Source of the DNA: Pseudomonas sp. PB106
GTDB lineage: Bacteria; Pseudomonadota; Gammaproteobacteria; Pseudomonadales; Pseudomonadaceae
Reading direction: 5' to 3'
Length of the DNA: 64,000 nt
Assembly: GCF_009764645.1 (NCBI RefSeq)
Contig: NZ_RWIM01000011.1
Coordinates: 1-64,000 of the forward strand
In this document: in pieces, positions 49,674 to 57,505 of the stretch
Layout: each line of letters begins with the position of its first letter
Numbering within the stretch: the stretch's first letter is position 1
Translations under genes and position numbers: made by a program
The notes under the pieces: generated by a model
The model's database searches: none
Seen by the model: only the letters and a program-made list of their open reading frames with translations
Told to the model about the DNA's origin: nothing

Positions 49674-49800
49674 AGCCAGAACAATTCAAGACTCACATCG
49701 AGTCAGACTCAAGGAAGACCTAATGCCAGCAGCAATGGTTGCGGATGTAACAGGCTTGTAACAGTGGCGTCCATCGCAGTCCACGCCCGCATTGGAACGG

Positions 49801-50568
49801 TCAGTCAGCAGCGATCCCCTTAGGCAAGTGATCACCGAAGATTTCTTCCGGTATTGTGCCGCCCATGTCCCTCATGATCCTCAAGAAACTGTCGACGGCG
49901 ACCAACCAAGCGTCGTGCGTCCAGACGGGTGCAATCAGGTTCGAGTTCAGATTGCCAATTGGATTGAGTAGCAGCCTCGGGCTCTTCCATGAAGCTGCGA
50001 ACAACGACAGCTTGCCATCGACAATCGAAAACTTTGGTAACGGCTTCAACTCGCCTTTGCGTGGACCGTGCGGCTCTTTGGGCTCGTGGCTATGCCAACT
50101 TACCCTGATGGCATCATTGAATCTATCAACCAGCACCTGCGGTTCCGACGCCAGCAGCTTTGACGTTAATTCGTTTAAGGCACCGAACGCTATTTGAGCT
50201 TTCGTTATCTGGACAGCTTGAATCTGACGCTTGCGATTGTACTCAGCAAGCTCCTGGCGATCTCGCTCAGCTAGTTGATTCGCGCGTTGGCGCTTTGCCT
50301 CACGAACGGCATCCCGGCGTTGCTGAGCTTCTGCAGTCAGGGCTGGCTTGGCAATCGTTCCGGACTGAGCGGTAATCTCTAGAACGAGTGGATGATGACG
50401 CTCATCCACGATAGTCAGCAAATCCCCGTCTGTATCGTAAGGGGTTAGATACAAGTTGGCTCCGTAAAACTTCGCACCCGGCTGGAGGGACTCCAGCACC
50501 TTCACCGCCTCGTCCAAGGCCTTTGCCAACTGCTCTTGAGTAATTTCACCTTTGATCTTCAGTCTCAC
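49801..50568 (-). CDS. Element protein of unknown function
   Basis: 255 residues. Residues 80-130 form a charged helix (RRDAVREAKRQRANQLAERD), flanked by mixed alpha/beta parts. The GTG start at 50568 follows AAGGAATCGCAGC. It is divergent from the XRE regulator at 50737, which may control it. No family recognised. Confidence 0.65.
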   Translation of the reverse strand: MRLKIKGEITQEQLAKALDEAVKVLESLQPGAKFYGANLYLTPYDTDGDLLTIVDERHHPLVLEITAQSGTIAKPALTAEAQQRRDAVREAKRQRANQLAERDRQELAEYNRKRQIQAVQITKAQIAFGALNELTSKLLASEPQVLVDRFNDAIRVSWHSHEPKEPHGPRKGELKPLPKFSIVDGKLSLFAASWKSPRLLLNPIGNLNSNLIAPVWTHDAWLVAVDSFLRIMRDMGGTIPEEIFGDHLPKGIAAD

Positions 50569-50736
50569 GCTGCGATTCCTTAGCGTTCATTCGCCTATGC
50601 GGCTTGCCGAGCCCCCACCAGACTGACAATTCGCTATGCAAGCGGCGCCTACGGGCAATGGGCAGACCGACTGATCGGCCCCGAATGTCACGATTAGTGT
50701 GTTCACGATTACAGCACATGGACCCAGCATTGGGGA

Positions 50737-50967
50737 ATGCCTGCACCACTACCCTCCCCAGCGCTTCAACACCAGTTCGGCACCCGTATAAGGGAGCTGC
50801 GTGTCGCCATGAACATGAGTCAGGAAGCGTTCGCTGACAAGTGCGGCTTCGCAAGGACGTATATGTCCCGCATTGAAACTGGTGGTGCCAACCCTTCTAT
50901 CAATGCCATCAAGGTGCTCGCGGATGCTCTGGGCGTCAGCATCTCGGATCTGTTTGAAGGAATGTAA
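50737..50967 (+). CDS. XRE-family regulator
   Basis: 76 residues, almost wholly one Cro/CI-type helix-turn-helix (RIRELRVAMNMSQEAFADKC, ARTYMSRIETGGANPSINAI, ADALGVSISDLFEG). Single-domain regulators like this control satellite and restriction-type modules. The ribosome-binding site is GGGG just before the ATG. Confidence 0.88.
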   Translation: MPAPLPSPALQHQFGTRIRELRVAMNMSQEAFADKCGFARTYMSRIETGGANPSINAIKVLADALGVSISDLFEGM

Positions 50968-51404
50968 GACAGGGCAGCTCCCGAGGAGCCTTACAAGTAA
51001 CTGATCAGAACTAACCAACACCTAATCCCTCGCTGGCGTCCGTCCGAGCCCCAGCACCACTCCCCCCCTGCCAAAGTCCCTATTTCAAAGGCCCAAGCTA
51101 CATTCGGGTCAAGCGAAGTCTCCTCGACACGCATTTTCCCGCCGTATACGGCAGATTTACTTACACCAGTCTGATTACAGCACCAGCAATCGCCGGACCT
51201 GCACTACAGCGGGGCGGCATCGCCGGATCATCCTGCACTACACACCCAACGCCCTGCACGGCACTTGCGAAGTAGTTGCACACCATGACGACACCGCTAC
51301 GGTCAGGATAAGGGGCACCTCCACGGCCAAGGCGGCGGAGGACAACGAAAAACCCACACCACAAACGGACTTACGTGTCTGCTCAGGTGCAGCCGCAGCA
51401 ACGA

Positions 51405-51437
51405 TCTAATTAACAGAATGGTATTGTGTAAATTAGC
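51405..51437. promoter_or_regulatory. Candidate tyrosine-recombinase core site
   Basis: TCTAATTAACAG, 9-base spacer, GTGTAAATTAGC: two imperfectly inverted 12-base arms with the size of a XerC/FLP-like core site. It lies 87 bases upstream of the small recombinase gene. Confidence 0.5.
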
Positions 51438-51477
51438 CAGCCCGCGAAAAAACTGGACTTCACCTGAAGGGACATGT

Positions 51478-51522
51478 TCTAATTAACACAACAGCGAATA
51501 AAACGACGGAGTGTTAATTAGA
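51478..51522. promoter_or_regulatory. Perfect inverted 12-mers before the small recombinase gene
   Basis: TCTAATTAACAC (51478-51489) and GTGTTAATTAGA (51511-51522) are exact inverse complements, 21 bases apart, ending 1 base before the ATG at 51524. They may be recombinase-binding arms and/or an autoregulatory operator. Confidence 0.7.
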
Positions 51523-51523
51523 G

Positions 51524-52078
51524 ATGAACATCGTAGAAGCGGTGAAAACAGAGGGTGACGCCGAAATCATCTCTCGCAAGCTGACCAGGAACGCCAGGGG
51601 CAACTCCCTGTACGCGGACATCTGGCGGTTTGGGGTCAACACCGCCCTTCGCATCAGCGATCTACTTAGCCTGACCTTCGACGATGTGAAAGGTAACGAG
51701 CTGGTGATCAAGGAAGCCAAGACCAGCAAGACGCGCAGCATTGACCTCAACACCAGCGCCAAGGCCATCATAGGGCGCCGTAGGGCTGCACACCCCACCC
51801 ACACGTACCTGTTCGAAGTAGACAGCAACCGGGCCAAGGGCAAGGCGGTAAGCCGCATCGCCGTAGCGAACGCCTTCAAGGCCGTAGGTGATGAGATGAG
51901 TCTGCAACTTGGCACTCACTCGATGCGGAAAACACGCGGCTGGCTGATGTACAACGGCGGGGCGTCAATCGAACTGATTTGCAAGGTACTGAACCACTCA
52001 AGCCCCGCTGTAACGATGGCGTATATCGGTATTACCAAGGCTGAAGTTGACGCCACTTACCACCAGTTCGTGTTTTAA
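51524..52078 (+). CDS. Short tyrosine recombinase (catalytic domain only)
   Basis: 184 residues. Catalytic residues are present: Arg in NTALRISDLLSL, HSMRKTRGW, LNHSSPAVTMAYIG with the Tyr in AYIG. There is no separate core-binding or arm-binding domain. The size is that of FimB/FimE-type inverters. It is distinct from the element integrase at 44173. It could flip or resolve DNA at the 12-mer sites just upstream (inference). Confidence 0.85.
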   Translation: MNIVEAVKTEGDAEIISRKLTRNARGNSLYADIWRFGVNTALRISDLLSLTFDDVKGNELVIKEAKTSKTRSIDLNTSAKAIIGRRRAAHPTHTYLFEVDSNRAKGKAVSRIAVANAFKAVGDEMSLQLGTHSMRKTRGWLMYNGGASIELICKVLNHSSPAVTMAYIGITKAEVDATYHQFVF

Positions 52079-52229
52079 GCGTCTGCGAGCTCCATGACAC
52101 TACAGCGAGACTATTAGCCGCCTCCGGGCGGCATTCTTATGCCCGTGATATTTTAATTTTGTAGCCGCTGACGGCGAGATGGCACGGGAATGGCTCTTAA
52201 CACCGCCCCCCCGCTGACAATAATAATAT

Positions 52230-53948
52230 CTAAACTACCTTATTCATATCTTCTAATACCTTGAAAATTTCAGAGGAGCAGACGAACTCGTTTGTGCCCA
52301 GTGGGTCGCCCGCAGCTCCCCGACGAACAATGCCAACAACATGCTGATTAAGATTAAGCACCGGCCCGCCGCTATTGCCTGCGTACATAACTTTGTCAAT
52401 GCTCGCACACTGAATCATCGAGCGAACATAGCGATCATTTACATCAGCCCAAAAACGACACACATCAGTGGAGCCGGGCTTTTGGTTTGGAAATCCGAAA
52501 ACAGATACTCTATCACCAACCTCGACTTGTATATTCTCTTCCAATCTAAAGAACTCAAACCTCCGGTCAGCGTCTACAATAGAAATTATAGCTACGTCCC
52601 TATGTCTATCCATATATAAAACTTTAGCCGCGTACTTCTTCGAACGTTCATTTGCCCTATACGCCACGCACTCTTCAAACCAAACCTCAGTTACATTGTG
52701 TTCGAACATGTAATCGGCATCAGAGTCGTTATCTTCATTCAACTTATAGTTGAATGCATGTGCACAGGTTACCATGATGTTGTTTTCAAGCATAAAGCCG
52801 GTAGCCTGAGTCCCCCAATCTTCATTCTCAAGCACCCAGCATTTGCGTATGTTCAGTTGGTTATGCTTCAGGCCTGCATCACCACTAAACTCCTCCAGCT
52901 TGGCCAGTGGTACTTTATAAGGGGCATCTAACTGGTTAAATTTCATCGCGAGACGTCTATAGACTGACGAATCCACTCCTTTCACTTGCTTTATGAATAG
53001 AAGCTTACCGAACACATGACCCTCTAATGTAGTGTTTGCATCTGGATCGTTCGCCTTATGAATTGCGTTTGCCGCATCCAAACCAATACACATCATAGAG
53101 TGTATCTGCGCAGCAACCTTCCGAATATAACGTCGTTCAACGTTAACTTTCTTATTGACCAACAAGCCGGTAACAACTTGCTTTTCGTCCTGCCGCTGAA
53201 GTCTGACTTTCGAGAAATTCACCTGAAAGCCTTTTCCTGAAATAATCTTCAAAAGTTCAGGTCCGACTGTAGCTAAATGGTGGGAAGTTAGTGTTCCGGC
53301 ATTTACGATGACGATGTCAGCAGGAAGATATTCCATCGGCGTGTAGAAAGAGAAGGTGATGTCATCGGCGTATCTCGTATAGTTTGCACGATGTTTTATA
53401 GCAAGAGCGCGCAGCTCTCGATCCAATGACGAGCACATCATATTGGAAATTACGGGAGAGCAGGGAGCACCTTGTGGAAGGTTACCATTAATAGTTGCTA
53501 GATGAGCTATAACAGAGGCAGTTTCGGGCTTAAGGCAGTAAGGCTTCGATATCAGCAGGCCGCGAACACGAGCGAACGATATCGTAGGAAAAAAATCTTT
53601 CAGATCAAGATTGAATACAAACTTCTTACGTATATGAGCATTAGCATTGCTAACTATTGATGTGTCTTTCAAAAAAGCTTTCGCGCAGGGGCTTGGCAAA
53701 TATAAATTAGAAAGCTGGACTTTCAGCCTAGCTTGTAAAACTTTAAGGCGATTGCTCGGTGCAAAAATAGTACGAACGCCGCCACTCTTCTTCGGAATAC
53801 TGAAGGATCTATAGTAGGCAGACATCGGTTGATCGTAATAAAAATACTTAATCTTCCGATAGCTGGTCCCAAGTATTCTAGCTAGCTCCTCAGGATCAGT
53901 GTCGCTTGTTAGTTTTTCAGGCGTTAGTGAAGAAATGCCCCCGTCCAT
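52230..53948 (-). CDS. Retron-type reverse transcriptase fused to a trypsin-like serine protease
   Basis: 572 residues. Residues about 30-300 are a reverse transcriptase: NANAH (101-105, the retron NAxxH motif), Asp115 in NLDLKDFFPTIS, PQG (158-160), YADD (193-196), and VTG (259-261, the second retron mark). Residues about 370-570 are a trypsin-like protease with His397 (VTCAHAF), Asp451 (HRDVAIISI) and Ser526 (YAGNSGGPV), a full triad. AGGGTGAAAT precedes the ATG. RT-trypsin fusions have been reported among retron classes and retrons act in phage defence, so the protease is the likely toxic effector. The 229 bases upstream are non-coding and may be its msr-msd RNA. Confidence 0.92.
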   Translation of the reverse strand: MDGGISSLTPEKLTSDTDPEELARILGTSYRKIKYFYYDQPMSAYYRSFSIPKKSGGVRTIFAPSNRLKVLQARLKVQLSNLYLPSPCAKAFLKDTSIVSNANAHIRKKFVFNLDLKDFFPTISFARVRGLLISKPYCLKPETASVIAHLATINGNLPQGAPCSPVISNMMCSSLDRELRALAIKHRANYTRYADDITFSFYTPMEYLPADIVIVNAGTLTSHHLATVGPELLKIISGKGFQVNFSKVRLQRQDEKQVVTGLLVNKKVNVERRYIRKVAAQIHSMMCIGLDAANAIHKANDPDANTTLEGHVFGKLLFIKQVKGVDSSVYRRLAMKFNQLDAPYKVPLAKLEEFSGDAGLKHNQLNIRKCWVLENEDWGTQATGFMLENNIMVTCAHAFNYKLNEDNDSDADYMFEHNVTEVWFEECVAYRANERSKKYAAKVLYMDRHRDVAIISIVDADRRFEFFRLEENIQVEVGDRVSVFGFPNQKPGSTDVCRFWADVNDRYVRSMIQCASIDKVMYAGNSGGPVLNLNQHVVGIVRRGAAGDPLGTNEFVCSSEIFKVLEDMNKVV

Positions 53949-54177
53949 ATTTCACCCTATTCACTTACAGTTAACCACTTGGCGTCAATGTAGCGTAACG
54001 CTGAGGCAGTTGCTTGTAACATTGTTCCTTACGGTCGCATTTAAAACAACCAATTTTAATCCCTGGACGGGGACAACAACACTATAGCAGTGCTAGTCAT
54101 CCTCAGCAAGAACCTTCAATGTACGAACAAATAACTGTTAACTCGAATGATCTGAAACTGGTCACCAAACTCTATCT
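53949..54177 (-). ncRNA. Candidate retron msr-msd RNA
   Basis: Non-coding gap just before the RT-protease gene. On the minus strand it has nested inverted repeats: ACAGTTA/TAACTGT (54132-54138 with 53967-53973) and GCTGAGG/CCTCAGC (54101-54107 with 54000-54006). A TAGCA-C-TGCTA hairpin lies inside at about 54084-54095. The size and position fit a retron non-coding RNA with a1/a2 repeats, but the repeats are short and no homologue was checked. Confidence 0.4.
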
Positions 54178-55092
54178 TCACCGCAAACCATCGAACAATG
54201 CTCGAGCAGTGGATGGGACGCGATCTATCTGGCCCGCCTCTAACACCCTAACGATCGAATGCTCTTCATTTCCCTCGACTGCGCCGTAGAAAAGGTAATA
54301 GCGATCCTTCTCGAAAGTCTTCCAACCACGAGCCTCAAAAATATCCAATTCACAGTGACCACTGAGATCGTGCTCTGGAGACTTATAGTTGAAGAACACC
54401 CTGCTATATTTACCCCTAACTATAGACGTCGGCTGACCAAAGAAAAGAAAGCTTTTACCCAGATACGCTCTTATATTTCGCTGGGCCTTTTCGATAGAGA
54501 CAATCAGATCCCGCAACAGAACTGCATCTTCGTTTTCGAATTGTATAGCGATGTTCAGGCTGATCTGAGCCAACTGCACCAGTCTTCCAACAGTACGGAA
54601 GCGCCCTGGGTTGAGCAGATTTCCATCTGCGTCGAAGATATTCTCAAACCCGCCCCTGCCAGTTATTGATGAACCATTCTGAACCTCTTTCCGTCGAGGC
54701 TTGACAAATTCCAGATCATCCTCTTCCTCCTCGTCATCGCTTGCTAAGCTCTTCCAACCAGCAAAGGTCACAAGGCTAATGGCCCGTTTTTCTTTCGAGC
54801 CCTCATTCCCACCACCTTTCCCCCCTTTCTTCCTATGCGGACATTCGACCGTATCGAAGCCCGAAAGATGAAAGTAGAAAGCATCAACCCCATCCTTTCT
54901 CTTCGGGGTTTTGCGAGGTCGCCTGCTGCACATTACACCGCAGTCCGGGCAGTAAATTCGCCCATGATGCTCATCATCAATGTAGAGCTCGGGAGGGAGA
55001 TGAGAGGCCTCAGCGAGATCCAGAGGAGATACAGAGTCTGGCTGTGGCTCCAGCGGATGATAAGCGACGTAAGGGATAGAAATCTGCGACAT
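54178..55092 (-). CDS. Zinc-ribbon protein of unknown function in the RT cluster
   Basis: 304 residues. An N-terminal metal site reads YCPDCGVMC (C48, C51, C55), then FYFH (H75) and ECPHRKKGGKGGG (C84, H86), rather like the zinc part of CoiA-type nuclease families. A basic/acidic linker (about 90-150) follows. The C-terminal 200 residues are mixed; the end (about 215-300) is beta-rich and could be an OB-like fold (weak). AAGGAATGT precedes the ATG. Flanked by the two reverse transcriptases in the same direction, so it is probably a partner of one of them. Confidence 0.75.
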   Translation of the reverse strand: MSQISIPYVAYHPLEPQPDSVSPLDLAEASHLPPELYIDDEHHGRIYCPDCGVMCSRRPRKTPKRKDGVDAFYFHLSGFDTVECPHRKKGGKGGGNEGSKEKRAISLVTFAGWKSLASDDEEEEDDLEFVKPRRKEVQNGSSITGRGGFENIFDADGNLLNPGRFRTVGRLVQLAQISLNIAIQFENEDAVLLRDLIVSIEKAQRNIRAYLGKSFLFFGQPTSIVRGKYSRVFFNYKSPEHDLSGHCELDIFEARGWKTFEKDRYYLFYGAVEGNEEHSIVRVLEAGQIDRVPSTARALFDGLR

Positions 55093-55401
55093 ACATTCCT
55101 TTGCTTTAGTGGAGACTGTGTTAGCTAGGTAAACACCATTTTCCTAACCACGTGCGACTGAGAGGCCAACCGAAACGATGCGTTTGCACTCAGTTCGTCA
55201 GTTCAATTGCCTACTAGGCAACGAAGCAGGTGATAGCTTATTGCCACATAAAATATTATGAGTCAATGCACAGTCAAGAGCGCACTCCGAAACTGAAAAG
55301 TATAGTTACCTGCGGAGATTCAAGGCCGGCTTCCGCTTGCTGAAATCGCAGTACACACGGCCCACCCACGACGTTTTCCTTATCACTCCTAGCTGCACTC
55401 C
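55093..55401 (-). other. 309-base non-coding gap between RT2 and the zinc-ribbon gene
   Basis: No supported gene. It contains a perfect TTGCCTA-C-TAGGCAA hairpin at about 55206-55220 and repeated GGAGTG hexamers on the minus strand. It is long for an operon gap, so it may carry a promoter or a non-coding RNA for one of the RTs. Confidence 0.45.
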
Positions 55402-56472
55402 TCACTCAACATCCACTTCAACCGCTTTAGCCAAAGATTCGGAGATTGCTTGCTGATACCGTTCAAGCAACGGGATTTGGCATGACCGTTTAGCCACATT
55501 CAAGCGCGCCTTCAATGCCTCCCCATCTGGATGACCGCACGCCAGAAGCCTCCCTACCCGCCCCATCGCACGATGATACTTCGGTTCAAGGACAGTCCAG
55601 TCGGATGTCGACTCGCTCATTACCTCTAACTCCCTGACCGCTGAACGGATACGCTTGCGTTCCAACTTGGTGAGGCCTGGAGAGCTGTTAAAGACGCTCA
55701 ACCCCGTCACCGTGATCGGCTGAAACGTGGCGTCATCGGCTTCAATACCCTGCCCACGGACGCGAATGTGGAGCTTTGTCCGCTTCTGATGACATCCTTT
55801 GGCAGCAAGCATTCCAGTTATTGTCGAGATAATATTAGTAAGTTCATCCGATGACGGCTCATGACCACAAGAGATCGTGATGTCGTCAGCAAATCGAGAG
55901 TATTGGAAGCCTCGGCCCAGAAGATCGTTCACGACCTTCGGCTCCACATCCCAGAAAACCAAGTTGGCGATGTAGCCGCTCGTACTAGCCCCTTGGGGCG
56001 TGCTCCCTTCACGAGTGCATATGGATGACAACAAGACCGAAACACCCGCTCCGAATCCAAATAGACCGCGAAACAACGCGTCTACATGTCTTTTCGATAT
56101 GGACGGGTAGAAGTTCTTGATGTCTTGGAGGATGACGAATCTTGCCCCTGCGTGTATGGCCGCATTGCTATGAATGCTTCGTGGAGACTTACGGTCTCTG
56201 ATGCCACCGTGCAGATATTGGGGAAAAGTCGCATTGCACAGTATCCTGTCAACGATTTTTCGCTGAACCCGCTTGAGCGGTTCGTGAGCATCGTAAGTGT
56301 CTCGCGTCTCGGGAGGTTTTCCCGGCTTGACCTTCTTCTCTTGAGGTACATGGCGGTACATTCGATCGGCGCGGACTGCAAGCCTTTCGAGCAATTGCTC
56401 ACTTTCGCCAAGCGCTAGAGCCAATGCCCGCAAACTATGGATTGGCTTGAAGGGGTAAGTTGGAGCATCCAT
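55402..56472 (-). CDS. Second reverse transcriptase with retron hallmarks
   Basis: 356 residues. YLHGG (87-91) and NAAIH (103-107, NAxxH), Asp117 in LQDIKNFYPSIS, PQG (159-161), FADD (194-197, in place of YADD) and VTG (255-257). No extra domain is attached. The metal-binding Asp residues are intact, so it should be active. It is not a close copy of the RT at 52230. It lies first among the larger genes of the cluster, after a small basic protein. Confidence 0.9.
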   Translation of the reverse strand: MDAPTYPFKPIHSLRALALALGESEQLLERLAVRADRMYRHVPQEKKVKPGKPPETRDTYDAHEPLKRVQRKIVDRILCNATFPQYLHGGIRDRKSPRSIHSNAAIHAGARFVILQDIKNFYPSISKRHVDALFRGLFGFGAGVSVLLSSICTREGSTPQGASTSGYIANLVFWDVEPKVVNDLLGRGFQYSRFADDITISCGHEPSSDELTNIISTITGMLAAKGCHQKRTKLHIRVRGQGIEADDATFQPITVTGLSVFNSSPGLTKLERKRIRSAVRELEVMSESTSDWTVLEPKYHRAMGRVGRLLACGHPDGEALKARLNVAKRSCQIPLLERYQQAISESLAKAVEVDVE

Positions 56473-56484
56473 ATCCCAGTCCCT

Positions 56485-56520
56485 GAAACGAAGAAGGGCC
56501 GATACATAGATCGACCCTTC
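56485..56520. terminator. Hairpin between the small protein gene and RT2
   Basis: GAAGGG.CGAT and ATCG.CCCTTC arms at about 56491-56519 lie between the two genes. The stem is strong on both strands but has no long T-run; it could partly end transcription or set the RT2 level. Confidence 0.5.
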
Positions 56521-56547
56521 AGAATTCGAATGATGTGATTTGTTGCG

Positions 56548-56802
56548 TCATGAGCCAAATGCCTCAAGGATTTTGTTCACAGCCTCGCAAACATAGTCCC
56601 AGTATTCCTGTCTGTTCTTCCAAGCCTCAATAAGCAATTGACGAATCAAGAAGCTCCGCAAATCACTAAGCAGCGCTTTTCTTCTTTCGCCCTTACCCTT
56701 CTTATCTTGGGAGGACTGACTATCTACTGTAACGCGGGTGTCTCGGTTATCGTGCTTTTGCAGCATAGTCCGAGGACGAGCCGCTTTCTTAAAACGCAAC
56801 AT
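56548..56802 (-). CDS. Small basic protein at the head of the RT cluster
   Basis: 84 residues. A basic N-terminal half (RFKKAARPRTMLQKHDNRDT) is followed by an amphipathic C-terminal half (RSFLIRQLLIEAWKNRQEYW). AGGAGCTACAACC precedes the ATG at 56802. Unknown family; it could be a regulator or partner of the RT. Confidence 0.6.
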   Translation of the reverse strand: MLRFKKAARPRTMLQKHDNRDTRVTVDSQSSQDKKGKGERRKALLSDLRSFLIRQLLIEAWKNRQEYWDYVCEAVNKILEAFGS

Positions 56803-56898
56803 GGTTGTAGCTCCTGGCCGGCGAAATTGCCGCCGCCAAAGCATTCCGGGCCGAATGGAACTACCAAGACACCACTACAAACCACAGTTCTGCTTATT

Positions 56899-56918
56899 GA
56901 TATTGATTTATCAATATC
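56899..56918. promoter_or_regulatory. Perfect 20-base palindrome (operator candidate)
   Basis: GATATTGATTTATCAATATC has 9-base arms and a 2-base centre, about 100 bases upstream of the RT cluster on the minus strand. The form is that of a CI/XRE-type operator. Confidence 0.7.
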
Positions 56919-57259
56919 GATAAGCCGTCGCCGCCGCAAACTTCGTCACCGAGGAATTCATCCGTCAACACATGCCGATAGCGCTAACCGTAAAGCTTTA
57001 CGCAAACGAGGAACACTACGCTAACGCATAAGGCAAGCGCTAACGCGGAACGTCTCGATTACGCGCGGCCCAGCACAGGACACACACATAGGACGACCTA
57101 GGGGACTGAGTTGTTGCGAAGAGGTAGCTTTGAAGAACACCAAAGCTGATCGGTTACCCGATCACCAACTGCAAGCCCAGAGAATTTGACCATGTTTAAA
57201 GAGCACCTGGACGGTACGCCCAGCGAATTCTTTATACCCCTGAAAAAGTCGGCTGGCAA

Positions 57260-57364
57260 TCAATTATGTCGATGTGCCATTAAGGCCTTATGAAAGCACG
57301 GGAGCCCCAGCTTGAAAGACACAGCATCAATCAAATCATCTTCCGACACGTCGACACTTAACAC
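57260..57364 (-). CDS. Possible small SOS-linked peptide
   Basis: A 34-codon frame with GTG start (MLSVDVSEDDLIDAVSFKLG at the beginning). The start codon overlaps the left edge of the LexA box, so the mRNA would be nearly leaderless. No ribosome-binding site. Weakly supported. Confidence 0.25.
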   Translation of the reverse strand: MLSVDVSEDDLIDAVSFKLGLPCFHKALMAHRHN

Positions 57365-57379
57365 TGTACAAATATACAG
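57364..57379. promoter_or_regulatory. LexA-type SOS box near the right end of the element
   Basis: CTGTACAAATATACAG fits CTGT-N8-ACAG exactly, with an A/T-rich centre as in strong LexA sites. It may link element excision or the RT cluster to DNA damage. Confidence 0.7.
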
Positions 57380-57505
57380 ATAACTTTCAGATCATTCGTT
57401 CGAACGGGGTATAGATGAAGGTAAAGATTTCACCCAATAACTGATGTTCACAGCGTTCACATTGCCCAGTGTGAACGAACCCTATATTTTGTGAACGTTC
57501 TGAGG

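Larger units (their letters stand above)
50968..51523. other. Intergenic stretch with palindromes and recombinase-type sites
   Basis: 556 bases without a supported gene. It has the 12-base palindrome GCCGTATACGGC at 51141-51152, a two-copy direct repeat ATCGCCGGA..CTGCACTACA at 51188 and 51219, and inverted A/T-rich 12-mers at 51405-51437 and 51478-51522. Confidence 0.6.
56803..57505. other. Gene-poor right end of the element
   Basis: About 700 bases with no firm gene. It has a perfect 20-base palindrome (56899-56918), three CGCTAAC repeats (56982, 57019, 57038), a GATCGG/CCGATC hairpin (57148-57163), a possible 34-codon minus-strand gene (57260-57364) and a LexA-type box (57364-57379). Confidence 0.6.

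Noticed and set aside
52230..56472. A known two-RT defence system of the DRT type 3 kind
   Set aside because: Both RTs carry NAxxH and VTG, one is fused to a protease, and a zinc-ribbon gene lies between them, which does not fit my knowledge of that system; phylogeny would be needed to be certain.
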